This document shows, one piece after another, positions 43,502 through 52,119 of a DNA stretch of 64,000 nt. Source of the DNA: Streptomyces sp. NBC_00572. GTDB lineage: Bacteria > Actinomycetota > Actinomycetes > Streptomycetales > Streptomycetaceae. A model generated the notes under the pieces. It saw only the letters and a program-made list of their open reading frames with translations, did not search any database and was not told the origin of the DNA. Position numbers and translations under genes: made by a program. The DNA is taken from contig NZ_JAPENX010000002.1 in assembly GCF_026341815.1 (NCBI RefSeq), forward strand, positions 434,001 to 498,000, written 5' to 3'. Numbering within the stretch: position 1 is the first letter of the stretch; each line of letters opens with the position of its first letter.

Positions 43502-44479
43502 TCAGCGGACGCGGACGCGCGGGTCGAGCCGGACGTGGATGAGGTCGACGACGAAGTTGGCGAGCAGGACGGCCGCCGTGATGGTGAGGAAGATGCCCTG
43601 CATCAGCGGGTAGTCGAGGGCCTGGACGGAGGCGAGCAGCTGGTAGCCGATGCCGGGGTAGGCGAAGACGACCTCGGTGAGGAGAGCGCCGCCGACCATG
43701 AAGCCCAGGGCCATCCCGAAGTTGGTGACGGACGGCAGCAGCGCGTTGCGGGCGGCGTACCGGAACATGATCCGGGCGGGGCTGAGCCCCTTGGCCTCGG
43801 CCATGGTGATGTAGTCCTCGGCGGCGGTGGCGATCATCGTGTTCCGCATGCCGAGCATCCAGCCGCCGATGGAGACGAGCACGATGGTCAGGGCGGGCAG
43901 GACGAGATGGGTGGCGACGTTCCCGAGGAACGCGGCGTCGAATCCGGGTTCGAGGCCGACGTCGTACGCGTGCCTCAGCGGGAACCAGCCGAGGGTGACG
44001 CCGAAGAGGTAGAGCGCGCCCATGGCCAGCCAGAAGTACGGGAACGAGCCGACGAAGATCAGCAGCGGCGGGAGCGCGGAGTCGAGGATCCCGCCCCTGC
44101 GCCAGGCGGCGAGGACGCCGAGGAGGTTGCCGACGAGGGCGGCGACGATCAGGGCGGTGAGGCCGAGGAGCAGCGTCCAGCCGATCTGGGAACCGATGAC
44201 CTCGGAGACGGGGGTCGGGAAGCGGGAGATGGAGATGCCGAGGTCGCCGGTGGCGACGCTGTGGAGGTAGTCGACGTACTGCCGCGGCAGCGGCCGGTCG
44301 TCGAGACCGAAGAGTTTCTGCAGCTGGGCGATCTGATCGGGCTGCATCGTCCCCTGGGCCTGGGCGAACATCCGGGAGACGGGGTCTCCGGGCATGAAGC
44401 GCGGCAGCAGGAAATTGAGGGTGACGGAGGCCCAGAAGGCGATCAGGTAGAACCCCAGGTTGCGCAGGACGAGACGCAC
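43502..44479 (-). CDS. ABC transporter permease (OppB/DppB type)
   Basis: A 325-aa membrane protein. LNFLLPRFMPGDPVSRMFAQ near the N terminus, about six helices, the EAA motif DYITMAEAKGLSPARIMFRY and the terminal DLIHVRLDPRVRVR are typical of OppB proteins. GTG 44479 follows AGGGAGAAGAG. The next permease begins 15 bases after its stop. It lies 64 bases downstream of the binding-protein gene. Confidence 0.92.
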   Translation of the reverse strand: MRLVLRNLGFYLIAFWASVTLNFLLPRFMPGDPVSRMFAQAQGTMQPDQIAQLQKLFGLDDRPLPRQYVDYLHSVATGDLGISISRFPTPVSEVIGSQIGWTLLLGLTALIVAALVGNLLGVLAAWRRGGILDSALPPLLIFVGSFPYFWLAMGALYLFGVTLGWFPLRHAYDVGLEPGFDAAFLGNVATHLVLPALTIVLVSIGGWMLGMRNTMIATAAEDYITMAEAKGLSPARIMFRYAARNALLPSVTNFGMALGFMVGGALLTEVVFAYPGIGYQLLASVQALDYPLMQGIFLTITAAVLLANFVVDLIHVRLDPRVRVR

Positions 44480-44543
44480 TGCTCTTCTCCCTGTCGGGGT
44501 GGGGGGCCGGCGCGCGGGGCGGCGGGCCGGCCCCGGGGCGGGG

Positions 44544-46247
44544 TCAGCCCTTGACGGGCGTGAGGGAGGTGAGCACGAGGACGGTGGTCACGGACCGGTT
44601 GGACAGCGTCGCGTACGGGTTGTCCTTCGTCGGCCAGCCGGTGAAGCGGGCGTCGGTGTACGCGCCCCACTCGGGTCCGGGGAAGAGCGGGACGACGGGG
44701 GCGTCGGCGGCGAACAGCTTCTGGAGTTCGCTCGCCTTGGCCTGCTGGACCTGCGGGTCGGTGGTGGCGGCGAAGGCGTCGATGAGCTTGTCGGCCGCGG
44801 CGTCGCCGTAGCGGTGGTAGTTCTCGGTGGCCTTGGTGCCGACGGGTTTGACCATGGTGGTGGCCAGGGCGCCGCGGTAGAACTCGTAGGGTGTGGCGCC
44901 GTTGTTGCTCCACACGATGCCGCTGTCGAAGGTGCCCGTCTCGTACGAGGAGACGACGGCGGACCAGTCCGGGGACTTGACGGTGGCGGTGACGCCCACC
45001 TCGGCGAGGTTCTGCTTGATGATGTTGGCGACGGAGATCCAGTCGGAGGACGCCGAGCCGACGGAGATGTCGAGGGCGAGCGGCCTGCCGTTCCTCTGGG
45101 TGCGTTTGCCGTCGGCGCCGAGCTTGTACCCGGCGGCGTCGAGGGCTTGGGCGGCGGCCGAGGTGCTGTACGTGGTCCAGTCGCAGGAGGCGGCGACCGC
45201 CTTGTCGCGCCAGGTGTCGTAGGCGTTGGAGAGGCCGGTGCAGTCGGCGGGGGTGCTGTAGCCGTTCATGGCGACCTTGGCGATCTTCGCGCGGTCGACG
45301 GCCCGGCTGAGGGCCTTGCGCAGGGCGGGGTCGTCGAAGGGTGCCTTGGCCGTGTTGAGCTGCCAGTTGATCATCGCGCCGGTGGTGGGGAACCAGTAGT
45401 GGTTCGTCCGGGGGTTCCTCGCGACGAAGGACTTCTGGATGTCCGGGACGAACGCCTGCGTCCAGTCGACCTCGCCGTTGGTGAAGGCGAGGTTGGCGCT
45501 GTCGTTGCCGGAGAAGGCGAGCATCCGTATGCCGGCGATCCGCTGCTTCGCGGGCTGCCAGTACGAGGGGTTCCTGCGGAGCTCGTACGACTGGCTCTGG
45601 AACTTGTCGACCTTCGTGTACGGGCCGGTGCCGACGGGGGTGGCGTTGGTGTCCTTGGCCGGATCGGCGATCTTCGACCAGATGTGCCGGGGGACGACGA
45701 AGTGGCCGGCGATCTCGTACAGGGCCGGGGAGAAGGGCTTGGTGAGGTGGAAGGTGACCTTCTGCGGGACGCCGTCCGCCGGTGCGTCGGCCGTGACCCT
45801 GCCCAGGTAGTCGAAACCGCCGAGCAGTTTCTTCTGCAGCTCGAAGGTGTGGACGACGTCCTCGGCGGTGAAGGGCTTGCCGTCGGACCACTTCACGCCC
45901 TCGCGGAGGGTGAAGGTGAGGGACCTGCCGTCGGGGGCCTGGGTCCAGGCGGTGGCGAGCCACGGCGTGTCCTTGCCGTCGGCCGGGTTGTGGACCATGA
46001 GCGGCTCGTAGACCGCCTCCTTGGTCATGGGCGCGGCCTTCGGCGAGAACGGGTTGAAGTTCCGTGTGAAGGTGCCCATGTCCTCGCGGGGCACGGTGAG
46101 GAGCTGGTCGCCGGAGGTGTCTCCGGCACCGCTCGCTCCCGTGCCGCCGGAGCAGCCGGTCAGGAACAGCGCGGCCGCCGTGGCGCCGGCGAGCAGCGCG
46201 GGGCGGAGCCGCCGCGCGGCTCGGCCGCGGACGGGGGAGGGTGTCAT
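44544..46247 (-). CDS. ABC transporter substrate-binding lipoprotein (SBP_bac_5 family)
   Basis: A 567-aa lipoprotein. Signal RRLRPALLAGATAAALFLTGC ends in a lipobox Cys. Family blocks include EPLMVHNPADGKDTPWLATA, FTLREGVKWSDGKPFTAEDV and PVGTGPYTKVDKFQSQS. The family is best known for peptides and nickel, but members bind oligosaccharides too, and here the surrounding GH32 and sugar-kinase genes suggest fructo-oligosaccharides. It is the first structural gene after the LacI repressor gene. GAGAGGAAAGAG lies before ATG 46247. Confidence 0.9.
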   Translation of the reverse strand: MTPSPVRGRAARRLRPALLAGATAAALFLTGCSGGTGASGAGDTSGDQLLTVPREDMGTFTRNFNPFSPKAAPMTKEAVYEPLMVHNPADGKDTPWLATAWTQAPDGRSLTFTLREGVKWSDGKPFTAEDVVHTFELQKKLLGGFDYLGRVTADAPADGVPQKVTFHLTKPFSPALYEIAGHFVVPRHIWSKIADPAKDTNATPVGTGPYTKVDKFQSQSYELRRNPSYWQPAKQRIAGIRMLAFSGNDSANLAFTNGEVDWTQAFVPDIQKSFVARNPRTNHYWFPTTGAMINWQLNTAKAPFDDPALRKALSRAVDRAKIAKVAMNGYSTPADCTGLSNAYDTWRDKAVAASCDWTTYSTSAAAQALDAAGYKLGADGKRTQRNGRPLALDISVGSASSDWISVANIIKQNLAEVGVTATVKSPDWSAVVSSYETGTFDSGIVWSNNGATPYEFYRGALATTMVKPVGTKATENYHRYGDAAADKLIDAFAATTDPQVQQAKASELQKLFAADAPVVPLFPGPEWGAYTDARFTGWPTKDNPYATLSNRSVTTVLVLTSLTPVKG

Positions 46248-46321
46248 AATGGTGGCTCTTTCCTCTCTTCAACACACCTGACGAAGACGGGACGAGAAGA
46301 CTCGACGGAGCTGATTCGCGG

Positions 46322-47338
46322 TCAGACCGACGAGCGTTCGAGCAGCGGGCAGTCGACCGTCACCCTGCGGGTGTCGAGCGGCTGCCCCGCTGCGAGAGCG
46401 GCCAGCATGTCCACGCCCTTGGCGCCCATCGCCTCGAACGGCAGGGCGAGCGTGGTCAGTTTGGGCCGCAGGTAGGCGGCGATGAGTTCCTGGTTGTCGT
46501 AGCCCACCACGGCCACGTCCGCCGGAATCCGCAGCCCACGTTCCTTGATGGCGTCGTACGCGCCCATCGCCATCCGGTCGTTGCCGCAGAAGAGGGCGGT
46601 CGGCCGGTCGGCGCGGTCGAGCAGTTCGCAGGCGGCCGTGTAGCCGCCGTCGGCGGTCGCGTGGCCGGAGACGACCAGCGACGGGTCCAGGGGAAGCCCG
46701 GCCTCGCGCAGGGCCCGCTCGTATCCCTCGCGCCGGCCGAGGGCGGCCGGGATGTCCGGGTCGAGGTTGATGAACCCGATGCGCTCGTGACCGGCCTCGA
46801 CGAGGTGGCGGGCGGCGCGGTGGCCGCCGGTGACCTCGTCGGGGACGACGGAGGGGAGTTCGCCCTCGGCGTCGTAGCAGTTGACGAGGACGGTGGGGAC
46901 CTCGCGGGCCGCCTTGGGGAGGGTGACCGCACGGTGCCAGGTCGTGGCGTAGAGCAGTCCCTCGACCCGCTGTTCGAGGAGTTTGTCGAGGGCGGCGGCC
47001 TCCTGGGCGGCGTCTCCCTCGCTCGCGGCGATCAGCAGGAACTTGCGGTCGAGCCAGGCGCGGTCCTGGGCGCCCTTGATGACGTCGACGGCGAAGGGGG
47101 CGGTGACGATCTCGGTGATCAGTCCGTACCACTCGCTGCGCTTGGCGGCGAGCGCCCGGGCGCCGGCGTTCGGCCGGTATCCGAGCTCGTCGATCGCGGC
47201 CAGAATCCGCTGCCGCGTCGCGTCCGGGATGGCCGCGCCGGGGCGGTCGTTGAGGACGAACGAGACGGTGGTGCGCGACACGCCCGCATGCCGGGCGACA
47301 TCACTCATGGTGACGCTTCGAGCACTGTGGGCGGCCAC
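46322..47338 (-). CDS. LacI family transcriptional repressor of the fructan cluster
   Basis: A 338-aa repressor. The DNA-binding head is VTMSDVARHAGVSRTTVSFVL with the hinge helix NAGARALAAKRS. The effector domain has a periplasmic sugar-binding-protein fold (ALFCGNDRMAMGAYDAI, VAVVGYDNQE). It should sense sucrose, fructose or an oligosaccharide and repress the transporter and GH32 genes downstream, and probably itself through the palindrome at 47365-47376. GTG 47338 follows GAAGGGA closely; ATG 47308 is an alternative. Confidence 0.92.
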   Translation of the reverse strand: MAAHSARSVTMSDVARHAGVSRTTVSFVLNDRPGAAIPDATRQRILAAIDELGYRPNAGARALAAKRSEWYGLITEIVTAPFAVDVIKGAQDRAWLDRKFLLIAASEGDAAQEAAALDKLLEQRVEGLLYATTWHRAVTLPKAAREVPTVLVNCYDAEGELPSVVPDEVTGGHRAARHLVEAGHERIGFINLDPDIPAALGRREGYERALREAGLPLDPSLVVSGHATADGGYTAACELLDRADRPTALFCGNDRMAMGAYDAIKERGLRIPADVAVVGYDNQELIAAYLRPKLTTLALPFEAMGAKGVDMLAALAAGQPLDTRRVTVDCPLLERSSV

Positions 47339-47364
47339 GGGATCCCTTCGGTTACGCGCTTTAA

Positions 47365-47376
47365 TAACGCGCGTTA
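47365..47376. promoter_or_regulatory. LacI-type operator
   Basis: TAACGCGCGTTA is a perfect 12-bp palindrome centred on CG, the usual centre of LacI-family sites. A further half-site GTTACGCGC lies at 47351-47359. It is placed 27 bases before the repressor's start codon, in the region shared with the plus-strand YdeI gene. Confidence 0.65.
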
Positions 47377-47511
47377 GTTGAGCGTTGCTGGCAAGTTACG
47401 ACCGCGCTCCGGCCGATGTCAATATCTTGGTCACGAGCGCTCCGGACGACTTCCGGGAGCGACGACCGACGAGTGACGACGACGGCCGACGACGACAGGG
47501 GGACCGGTCCG

Positions 47512-48090
47512 GTGGAGCAGTACGAGGGACTTGAGCTGATGACCGTCACGAAGGTCTCGGAGCTGGAGGCGTGGCTGGAAAGCCACCATGCCGACCGGCC
47601 CGGGGTCTGGCTGAGGATCGCCAAGAAGGGCCAGGGGGGCGAGTCGCTGACGAATCCGGAGGTCCTCGACTGCATGCTCTGCTTCGGCTGGATCGACGGG
47701 CAGCGCAAGGGCGGGGACGGGGCGTACTACTTCCAGAAGTACACGCCGCGACGGTCGCGGAGCCTCTGGTCGCAGGTGAACGTCCGCAAGGTCGCGGCGC
47801 TCACCTCGGCGGGACGGATGCGCGAGTCGGGTCTCGCCGAGGTGCGGGCCGCACAGGCGGACGGCCGGTGGGAGGCCGCGTACCCCTCCCAGGCGGAGGC
47901 GACCGTCCCGGACGACCTGGCGGCGGCCCTGGCGGCCGACGAGGGGGCGCGGGTCTTCTACGAGGGCCTCGGGAGGACCGATCAGTACCTGGTGATCATG
48001 CGCCTCTGGCAGGCCCGCACCGAGAAGGGCCGGGCGCAGCGTCTTGAGCGCATGATGGCGAAGCTGGCGGCGGGCGAGAAGGTCCGGTGA
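47512..48090 (+). CDS. YdeI/OmpD-associated family protein
   Basis: A 192-aa cytoplasmic protein with the YdeI blocks VWLRIAKKG, EVLDCMLCFGWIDGQRKG, FQKYTPRRSRSLWSQVN and a C-terminal helical segment ending in RAQRLERMMAKLAAGE. Members have been linked to stress or peptide resistance in enterobacteria, but no activity is established. GTG 47512 is chosen for AGGGGGA upstream; GTG 47473 and ATG 47539 are alternatives. Confidence 0.82.
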   Translation: MEQYEGLELMTVTKVSELEAWLESHHADRPGVWLRIAKKGQGGESLTNPEVLDCMLCFGWIDGQRKGGDGAYYFQKYTPRRSRSLWSQVNVRKVAALTSAGRMRESGLAEVRAAQADGRWEAAYPSQAEATVPDDLAAALAADEGARVFYEGLGRTDQYLVIMRLWQARTEKGRAQRLERMMAKLAAGEKVR

Positions 48091-48109
48091 ACCCCTGGAG
48101 CTGCCGGGA

Positions 48110-48688
48110 TCAGCGGCGTCGTCGGTAGAGGACCTGATGGGCGTCGTACTCGACGAACGAGGAGACGTGGGTCATGCCGACGGCCTCCAGGAGCCGCCGG
48201 GAGCGGTGGTTCGCCTCCTGGGTGAGGGCGACCACGCTGGGGGTGGCGAGGAGCGTGGCCTCGACGACGGCGGCGACGGCCTCGCGCGCGTATCCGTGCC
48301 CCCAGTGCTCGGGCAGGAACTGGTAGGAGACCTCCGTCTCCCCGTCCCGCGCCCCGGGCTCCACCGTCACGAGCCCGAGCAGCACCCCGTCGGCGGCCCG
48401 CACCACGGCGTGGACGCCGGGCGCCCCGACGACTCGCCGCTGCCGGATCCTCACGACCTGCTCGGTGACCGGCCCGCCCAGATGGCGCCTGACCTCGGGG
48501 TCCGTCCACAGCCGGGTGACGGCCGGCACGTCGGCCGCCCGCACGGGGCGCAGCAGGAGCCGCTCGGTGACGAGGGAGGCGCTCGGAGCCGGAGCCGGGA
48601 CCGGGGCCGGGTCGGCGGTCGAATCCGGAGTCGGGGCCGGAGCCAGGGCGGCGGTCGCGTCCGGAGTCGGAGCCGGAGAGGTGGGCAT
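48110..48688 (-). CDS. GNAT family N-acetyltransferase (RimJ-like)
   Basis: A protein of about 192 aa. After an Ala/Pro/Thr-rich, low-complexity N terminus of about 35 residues (PTPDATAALAPAPTPDSTAD) comes a GNAT domain: SLVTERLLLRPVRAADVPAV, FLPEHWGHGYAREAVAAVV with the acetyl-CoA loop, and NHRSRRLLEAVGM. RimJ-like enzymes acetylate protein N termini or small amines. The start is unsure: ATG 48688 or 48700, neither with a strong site. It converges with the YdeI gene. Confidence 0.85.
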   Translation of the reverse strand: MPTSPAPTPDATAALAPAPTPDSTADPAPVPAPAPSASLVTERLLLRPVRAADVPAVTRLWTDPEVRRHLGGPVTEQVVRIRQRRVVGAPGVHAVVRAADGVLLGLVTVEPGARDGETEVSYQFLPEHWGHGYAREAVAAVVEATLLATPSVVALTQEANHRSRRLLEAVGMTHVSSFVEYDAHQVLYRRRR

Positions 48689-48808
48689 ACATCCGATCAT
48701 CTCAGCCCGGCCCCGCTCCCCCGTCACGCGGCCTAGGACGAGGGACGGACACGGGTAGGGCCCCCGGGCCGAGGTGCGGGTGGCGTCGGCCGCACCAGGA
48801 TGGCGCTC

Positions 48809-49477
48809 ATGCGAATCGGAATTCTCGGCACAGGACATGTAGGACAGGCACTCGCTTCGGCGTGGGCGCGGGCCGGCCATGACGTGGTCATCGGATCGCG
48901 GCGGCCGGACGACCCGGAGCTCCTCGCGAAGCTGAAGGAACTCACCGCCACCGGATTACGGGTCGACAGCTGCGCGGGGGCCGCGGCGCACGCCGAGGTG
49001 CTGGTGAACGCCACCCCGGGCACGGCCTCCGTGGCACTGCTGCACACGATCGGCGCCCGGGCGCTCGCCGGAAGGATCATCCTTGACGTAGGGGTCGGCT
49101 TCCTGGCGGACGGATCGCTCTCACATCCGGATGTGAGCCTCGGCGAGGAGATCCAGCAGGCGTTCCCCGAGACGCGGGTGGTGAAGACGCTCTGCACGAT
49201 CGACCGGAAGGTGATGATCGCACCGGACTCCCTGGAGGGTCCCGGCACTGTTTTCCTCTCGGGCGAGGACGCGGAGGCGAAGAAGGCGGTAGGCGGACTG
49301 GTCGCCGATCTCGGCTGGTCGGACGACTCCCTGCTCGACCTGGGCGGCATCGTGACGGCGCGGGGCCAGGAGCACTTCGCCCTGCTGTTCACCGGAATCG
49401 CGCGGGCGACCGGCACCTACGAGTTCGGCATCCGGGTCGTCCTCCCCACCTCGGGCGGGAGCGGCCTCGACCACTAG
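48809..49477 (+). CDS. NADPH-dependent F420 reductase-like / NAD(P)-binding oxidoreductase
   Basis: A 222-aa Rossmann protein. MRIGILGTGHVGQALASAWA and VVIGSRRPDD give the NADP-binding fold with a basic residue pair for NADP; ILDVGVGFLADGSL and RVVKTLCTIDRKVM follow as in F420-dependent NADP reductase relatives. ATG 48809 has AGGATGG upstream and is better than 48800. The stop TAG (49475-49477) is formed at the TA junction with the second MITE-like element, so the present C terminus may have been set by that insertion. Confidence 0.85.
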   Translation: MRIGILGTGHVGQALASAWARAGHDVVIGSRRPDDPELLAKLKELTATGLRVDSCAGAAAHAEVLVNATPGTASVALLHTIGARALAGRIILDVGVGFLADGSLSHPDVSLGEEIQQAFPETRVVKTLCTIDRKVMIAPDSLEGPGTVFLSGEDAEAKKAVGGLVADLGWSDDSLLDLGGIVTARGQEHFALLFTGIARATGTYEFGIRVVLPTSGGSGLDH

Positions 49478-49695
49478 GTGCCGATCATGCCGGGCTCGCG
49501 ACGCCTGGCACCGCGCCTCGCCGCGTTGTCGTCGGTCGGCAGGCCCCCCGTAGCCCTTCGGGCACGGGAGGTGCCCCCCACCGCCATGCCTCCCTCCTCC
49601 GCCTCGCGATCCGTCCCCTCGGCCCCTGCGGGCCTGAGGAGACCCCATGCACCAGACGCCGCTCCCTGATCCGGCCCGATCGACAAGACACCCCC
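49477..49695. mobile_element. MITE-like element, copy 2 (decayed, inverted relative to copy 1)
   Basis: The reverse complement of copy 1 aligns along its whole length, including the CGGGCTCGCGACGCCTGGCA block, GCCATGCCTCCCTCCTCCGC and the right terminal repeat at 49673-49695. The left end is damaged (several bases missing), the right flanking TA is lost, and the central hairpin is replaced by a longer one around 49540-49585. An older, immobile relative of the element at 16626-16818. Confidence 0.8.
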
Positions 49696-49762
49696 CGGCC
49701 CGCTCTCGGGTCAACGGCGGGTGACGGCAACGTGCCGTCATCCGCCGTTGTCCGGCGATGGA

Positions 49763-50296
49763 TCAGATCTGCCACCGGTAACGGATGTACCCCGACAGGG
49801 TGTTGCTGACGTGTTCGTGGTCCAGCAGGTTGACCTGGGCGTTCATCTTGCCGCCACCGGTCGCCTCCTCGAAGCTGCCTTCGCCGCGGGTGATCGTGAA
49901 GGTGCCGGACGGGTAGACCATGGTGTCCGAGGTCAGCGGAGCGGTGAGGTGGTAGCTGAGGAAGAGCTTGTCGCCGTCGCTTTCGGTGATGGTGGCCGTC
50001 CCGGTGATGTCGTACTGGCCGGGGACCGTCGCCGTGCACGCCACCTCGTCCTGCGTCCAGGTGCTGCCGGCGGCGACCGGCTTGCCGACGACGGTCCCCG
50101 TTCCGGTCACCTTGTAGCCCACACAGCCGACGGTGTCCGGATGGGCGGTCGCGATCACCGAGTAGTTCGCGCCGAGGTCGAACGTGGGCGGGTTCGTGAC
50201 GGCGCCCGCGGTGCCGGTCGTGCTGCCGAAGATCAGTGCTGCTGTGGCTGCCGCGCCCGCTATGCGAGCGGTCCAACGGTGAGCGATTCCCGCCAT
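49763..50296 (-). CDS. small secreted protein of unknown family
   Basis: A 177-aa protein with a Sec signal (RWTARIAGAAATAALIFGST, cleavage near TAGA-VTN). The mature part is beta-rich with two Cys residues that may form a disulfide (VGCVGYKV and VACTATV) and Gly/Thr-rich strands, resembling small secreted beta-sandwich proteins of streptomycetes. No function can be assigned. GGGGGAGAA precedes ATG 50296. It is followed only by the MITE-like element. Confidence 0.8.
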   Translation of the reverse strand: MAGIAHRWTARIAGAAATAALIFGSTTGTAGAVTNPPTFDLGANYSVIATAHPDTVGCVGYKVTGTGTVVGKPVAAGSTWTQDEVACTATVPGQYDITGTATITESDGDKLFLSYHLTAPLTSDTMVYPSGTFTITRGEGSFEEATGGGKMNAQVNLLDHEHVSNTLSGYIRYRWQI

Positions 50297-50441
50297 GTTC
50301 TCCCCCGTGTTCGTGCAGAAGTCATCCAACGCGGCCTGAGTAAAGGCCTGTTGCGGACAGCTTCTCCGAACGGGGGCTCGTGCGTCGAGGCATTCAGCCT
50401 CGTTTCGCGTCTTCGGTTTGGATCCGACGCCTGTTGTTCGC

Positions 50442-51233
50442 TCACCGGGACCAGTACTGCGCGAGGGCCCCCTCTCGGTACGGTGCCGGGCTCACGCTGA
50501 GTTCGCCGGCGAAGGGGCGGTCGAGCACGAAGACCAGGAGGAGGCTGAAGCCGATGAGCGCGGCGACCGAGGCGACGAAGAGGAGCTGGATCCGGAGCTT
50601 GCGCATGCCGTAGAGGAAGGTGAGCGGGACGAGGACGATCGCGCCGCCGAAGGCCAGGGCCTGGAGCAGCGGCGGGAGTTCCTGCTCGGCCATGGTCAGG
50701 CGGGCCCGGCGCTGGGCGGCGACGTCGTTGAGGTGACCGACGGCCTCTTCGTAGAAGACCTCTTCGCGCGGGGACTTGGGTTCGTACGTCTGGAGGACGT
50801 CGAAGGCGGCCCGGAGGTGCTTCTCCGTGGCCCCGTAGCTCGGCTGCCCGGCGCGCATCCGGGGCCACTGGTCCTCGACGACCGCGTGGACGTAGCCGCT
50901 GAGGGCCGCGTCGAGGTCGGCGCGGACGTCGGGCGGGAAGGCGGCGGCGTCGCGGGCGATGAGCGCGGTGTCGGTGGCCTCGCTCGCGACGATGGTCTGC
51001 GTGCTGTCCAGCTGGGTCCAGAGGGTGACGATGACGAAGGCGAGGATGATCCCGTAGATCGCGCCGAACATCCCCAACGTCACCCCGACCATGTCGTTGT
51101 GCTCCCCCCGGGCCAGCGAGGGGTATCTGCGGCGGAGCAGCACGCTGCCGGCCACGGCGAGGGCGACGGTCCCGCCGACGGTGACCACGGCCAGGGTGAA
51201 GGTGCTGAAGTGATTGAGCAGCCAGAGCGACAT
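50442..51233 (-). CDS. DUF4239 family membrane protein (bestrophin-like)
   Basis: A 263-aa protein with two N-terminal helices, the conserved GMFGAIYGIILAFVIVTLW block, a central soluble helical region (residues about 85-195) and two further helices close to the C terminus. This is the layout of DUF4239 proteins, distantly compared with bestrophin channels. The role is unknown. The ATG at 51233 gives a natural start; the upstream gap of 272 bases is shared with a divergent gene. Confidence 0.82.
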   Translation of the reverse strand: MSLWLLNHFSTFTLAVVTVGGTVALAVAGSVLLRRRYPSLARGEHNDMVGVTLGMFGAIYGIILAFVIVTLWTQLDSTQTIVASEATDTALIARDAAAFPPDVRADLDAALSGYVHAVVEDQWPRMRAGQPSYGATEKHLRAAFDVLQTYEPKSPREEVFYEEAVGHLNDVAAQRRARLTMAEQELPPLLQALAFGGAIVLVPLTFLYGMRKLRIQLLFVASVAALIGFSLLLVFVLDRPFAGELSVSPAPYREGALAQYWSR

Positions 51234-51505
51234 GTGCGCGGAGTCTAGGTGCGCCGCGCGGCCCGACCTGCCAGACGGCGGCGATCACGGTGAATGATCA
51301 CTCGCCCGTGTAGGCGATGGAACACGCATGGCCCGCAACCGCTGCCCGGACGACGTCAACCGGGTGTGACCGACGACCGCACTCGTACCGGCGCCGCCGT
51401 CACCTCCGATGAACGTACGCGCACGGAACCGGCCCCTGAGCCCGGGCCCTTCGTCCGCTCCGAGTAGAGTCGACGGGCCGGTGAGGTACGAGCGACGGGG
51501 AGCTC

Positions 51506-52072
51506 ATGCTGATCGATTCCGCATTGCCGCGATGGGACTTCCGCGAGGTGCACACCTTGGTCGTGGCTGCGCCGCCCGAGGCAGTCTGGACGGCCCTGGA
51601 GTCACTGACGTCCCATGACATTCCCGTCGCACGTGTCCTGTTGGGACTGCGAGCCCTGCCCGCCCGCCTCCGGGGGAAGAAGAGTCACGACACCCGCAGG
51701 GACGAACCGATGCTCGCGTCCCTGAACGAGAACTTCGTGCAGCTCGCGGACATCGCCGGCGAGGAGATGGTCTCCGGAGCGGCCGGCCAGTGGTGGAAGC
51801 CCAACGCCCCCTTCGTGGACGTGGACAGTCCCGAGCAGTTCCATCGCTTCGATCGCACGGGATATCTGAAAGCGGTGGTCAACTTCCGGGTGACCGGCCA
51901 CCCGCGGGGCACGTTGCTGCTGACGGAGACGCGCGTCGTCGCCCTGGACCCGAGGACCCGGCGGATCTTCCGGCCGTACTGGTTCCTGCTGGCCCGCCCC
52001 TTCGGCGGTCTGATCAGAAAGGCCTGGCTCAGGGCGGTGGGGACCCGGGCCGTCGCCCTGCAGCGGGGCTGA
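51506..52072 (+). CDS. hypothetical protein, SRPBCC/DUF2867-like
   Basis: A 188-aa cytoplasmic protein. DFREVHTLVVAAPPEAVWTAL resembles the first strand and helix of SRPBCC (START-like) folds, and GTLLLTETRVVALDPRTRRIFRPYW resembles their late strands with a C-terminal helix. This would make it a hydrophobic-ligand-binding protein, but the similarity is only by eye. GACGGGGAG is well placed before the ATG. Confidence 0.6.
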   Translation: MLIDSALPRWDFREVHTLVVAAPPEAVWTALESLTSHDIPVARVLLGLRALPARLRGKKSHDTRRDEPMLASLNENFVQLADIAGEEMVSGAAGQWWKPNAPFVDVDSPEQFHRFDRTGYLKAVVNFRVTGHPRGTLLLTETRVVALDPRTRRIFRPYWFLLARPFGGLIRKAWLRAVGTRAVALQRG

Positions 52073-52119
52073 CCTCCTCCCCTCTCGCGCCGGTCCGGAC
52101 CCGCGAACGACCTGTGTGG

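Noticed and set aside
48561..48685. A possible second coding or regulatory role for the GGAGCCGG-type repeats
   Set aside because: The repeats translate to an Ala/Pro/Thr-rich tail at the start of the GNAT protein; simple-sequence drift in GC-rich DNA explains them.
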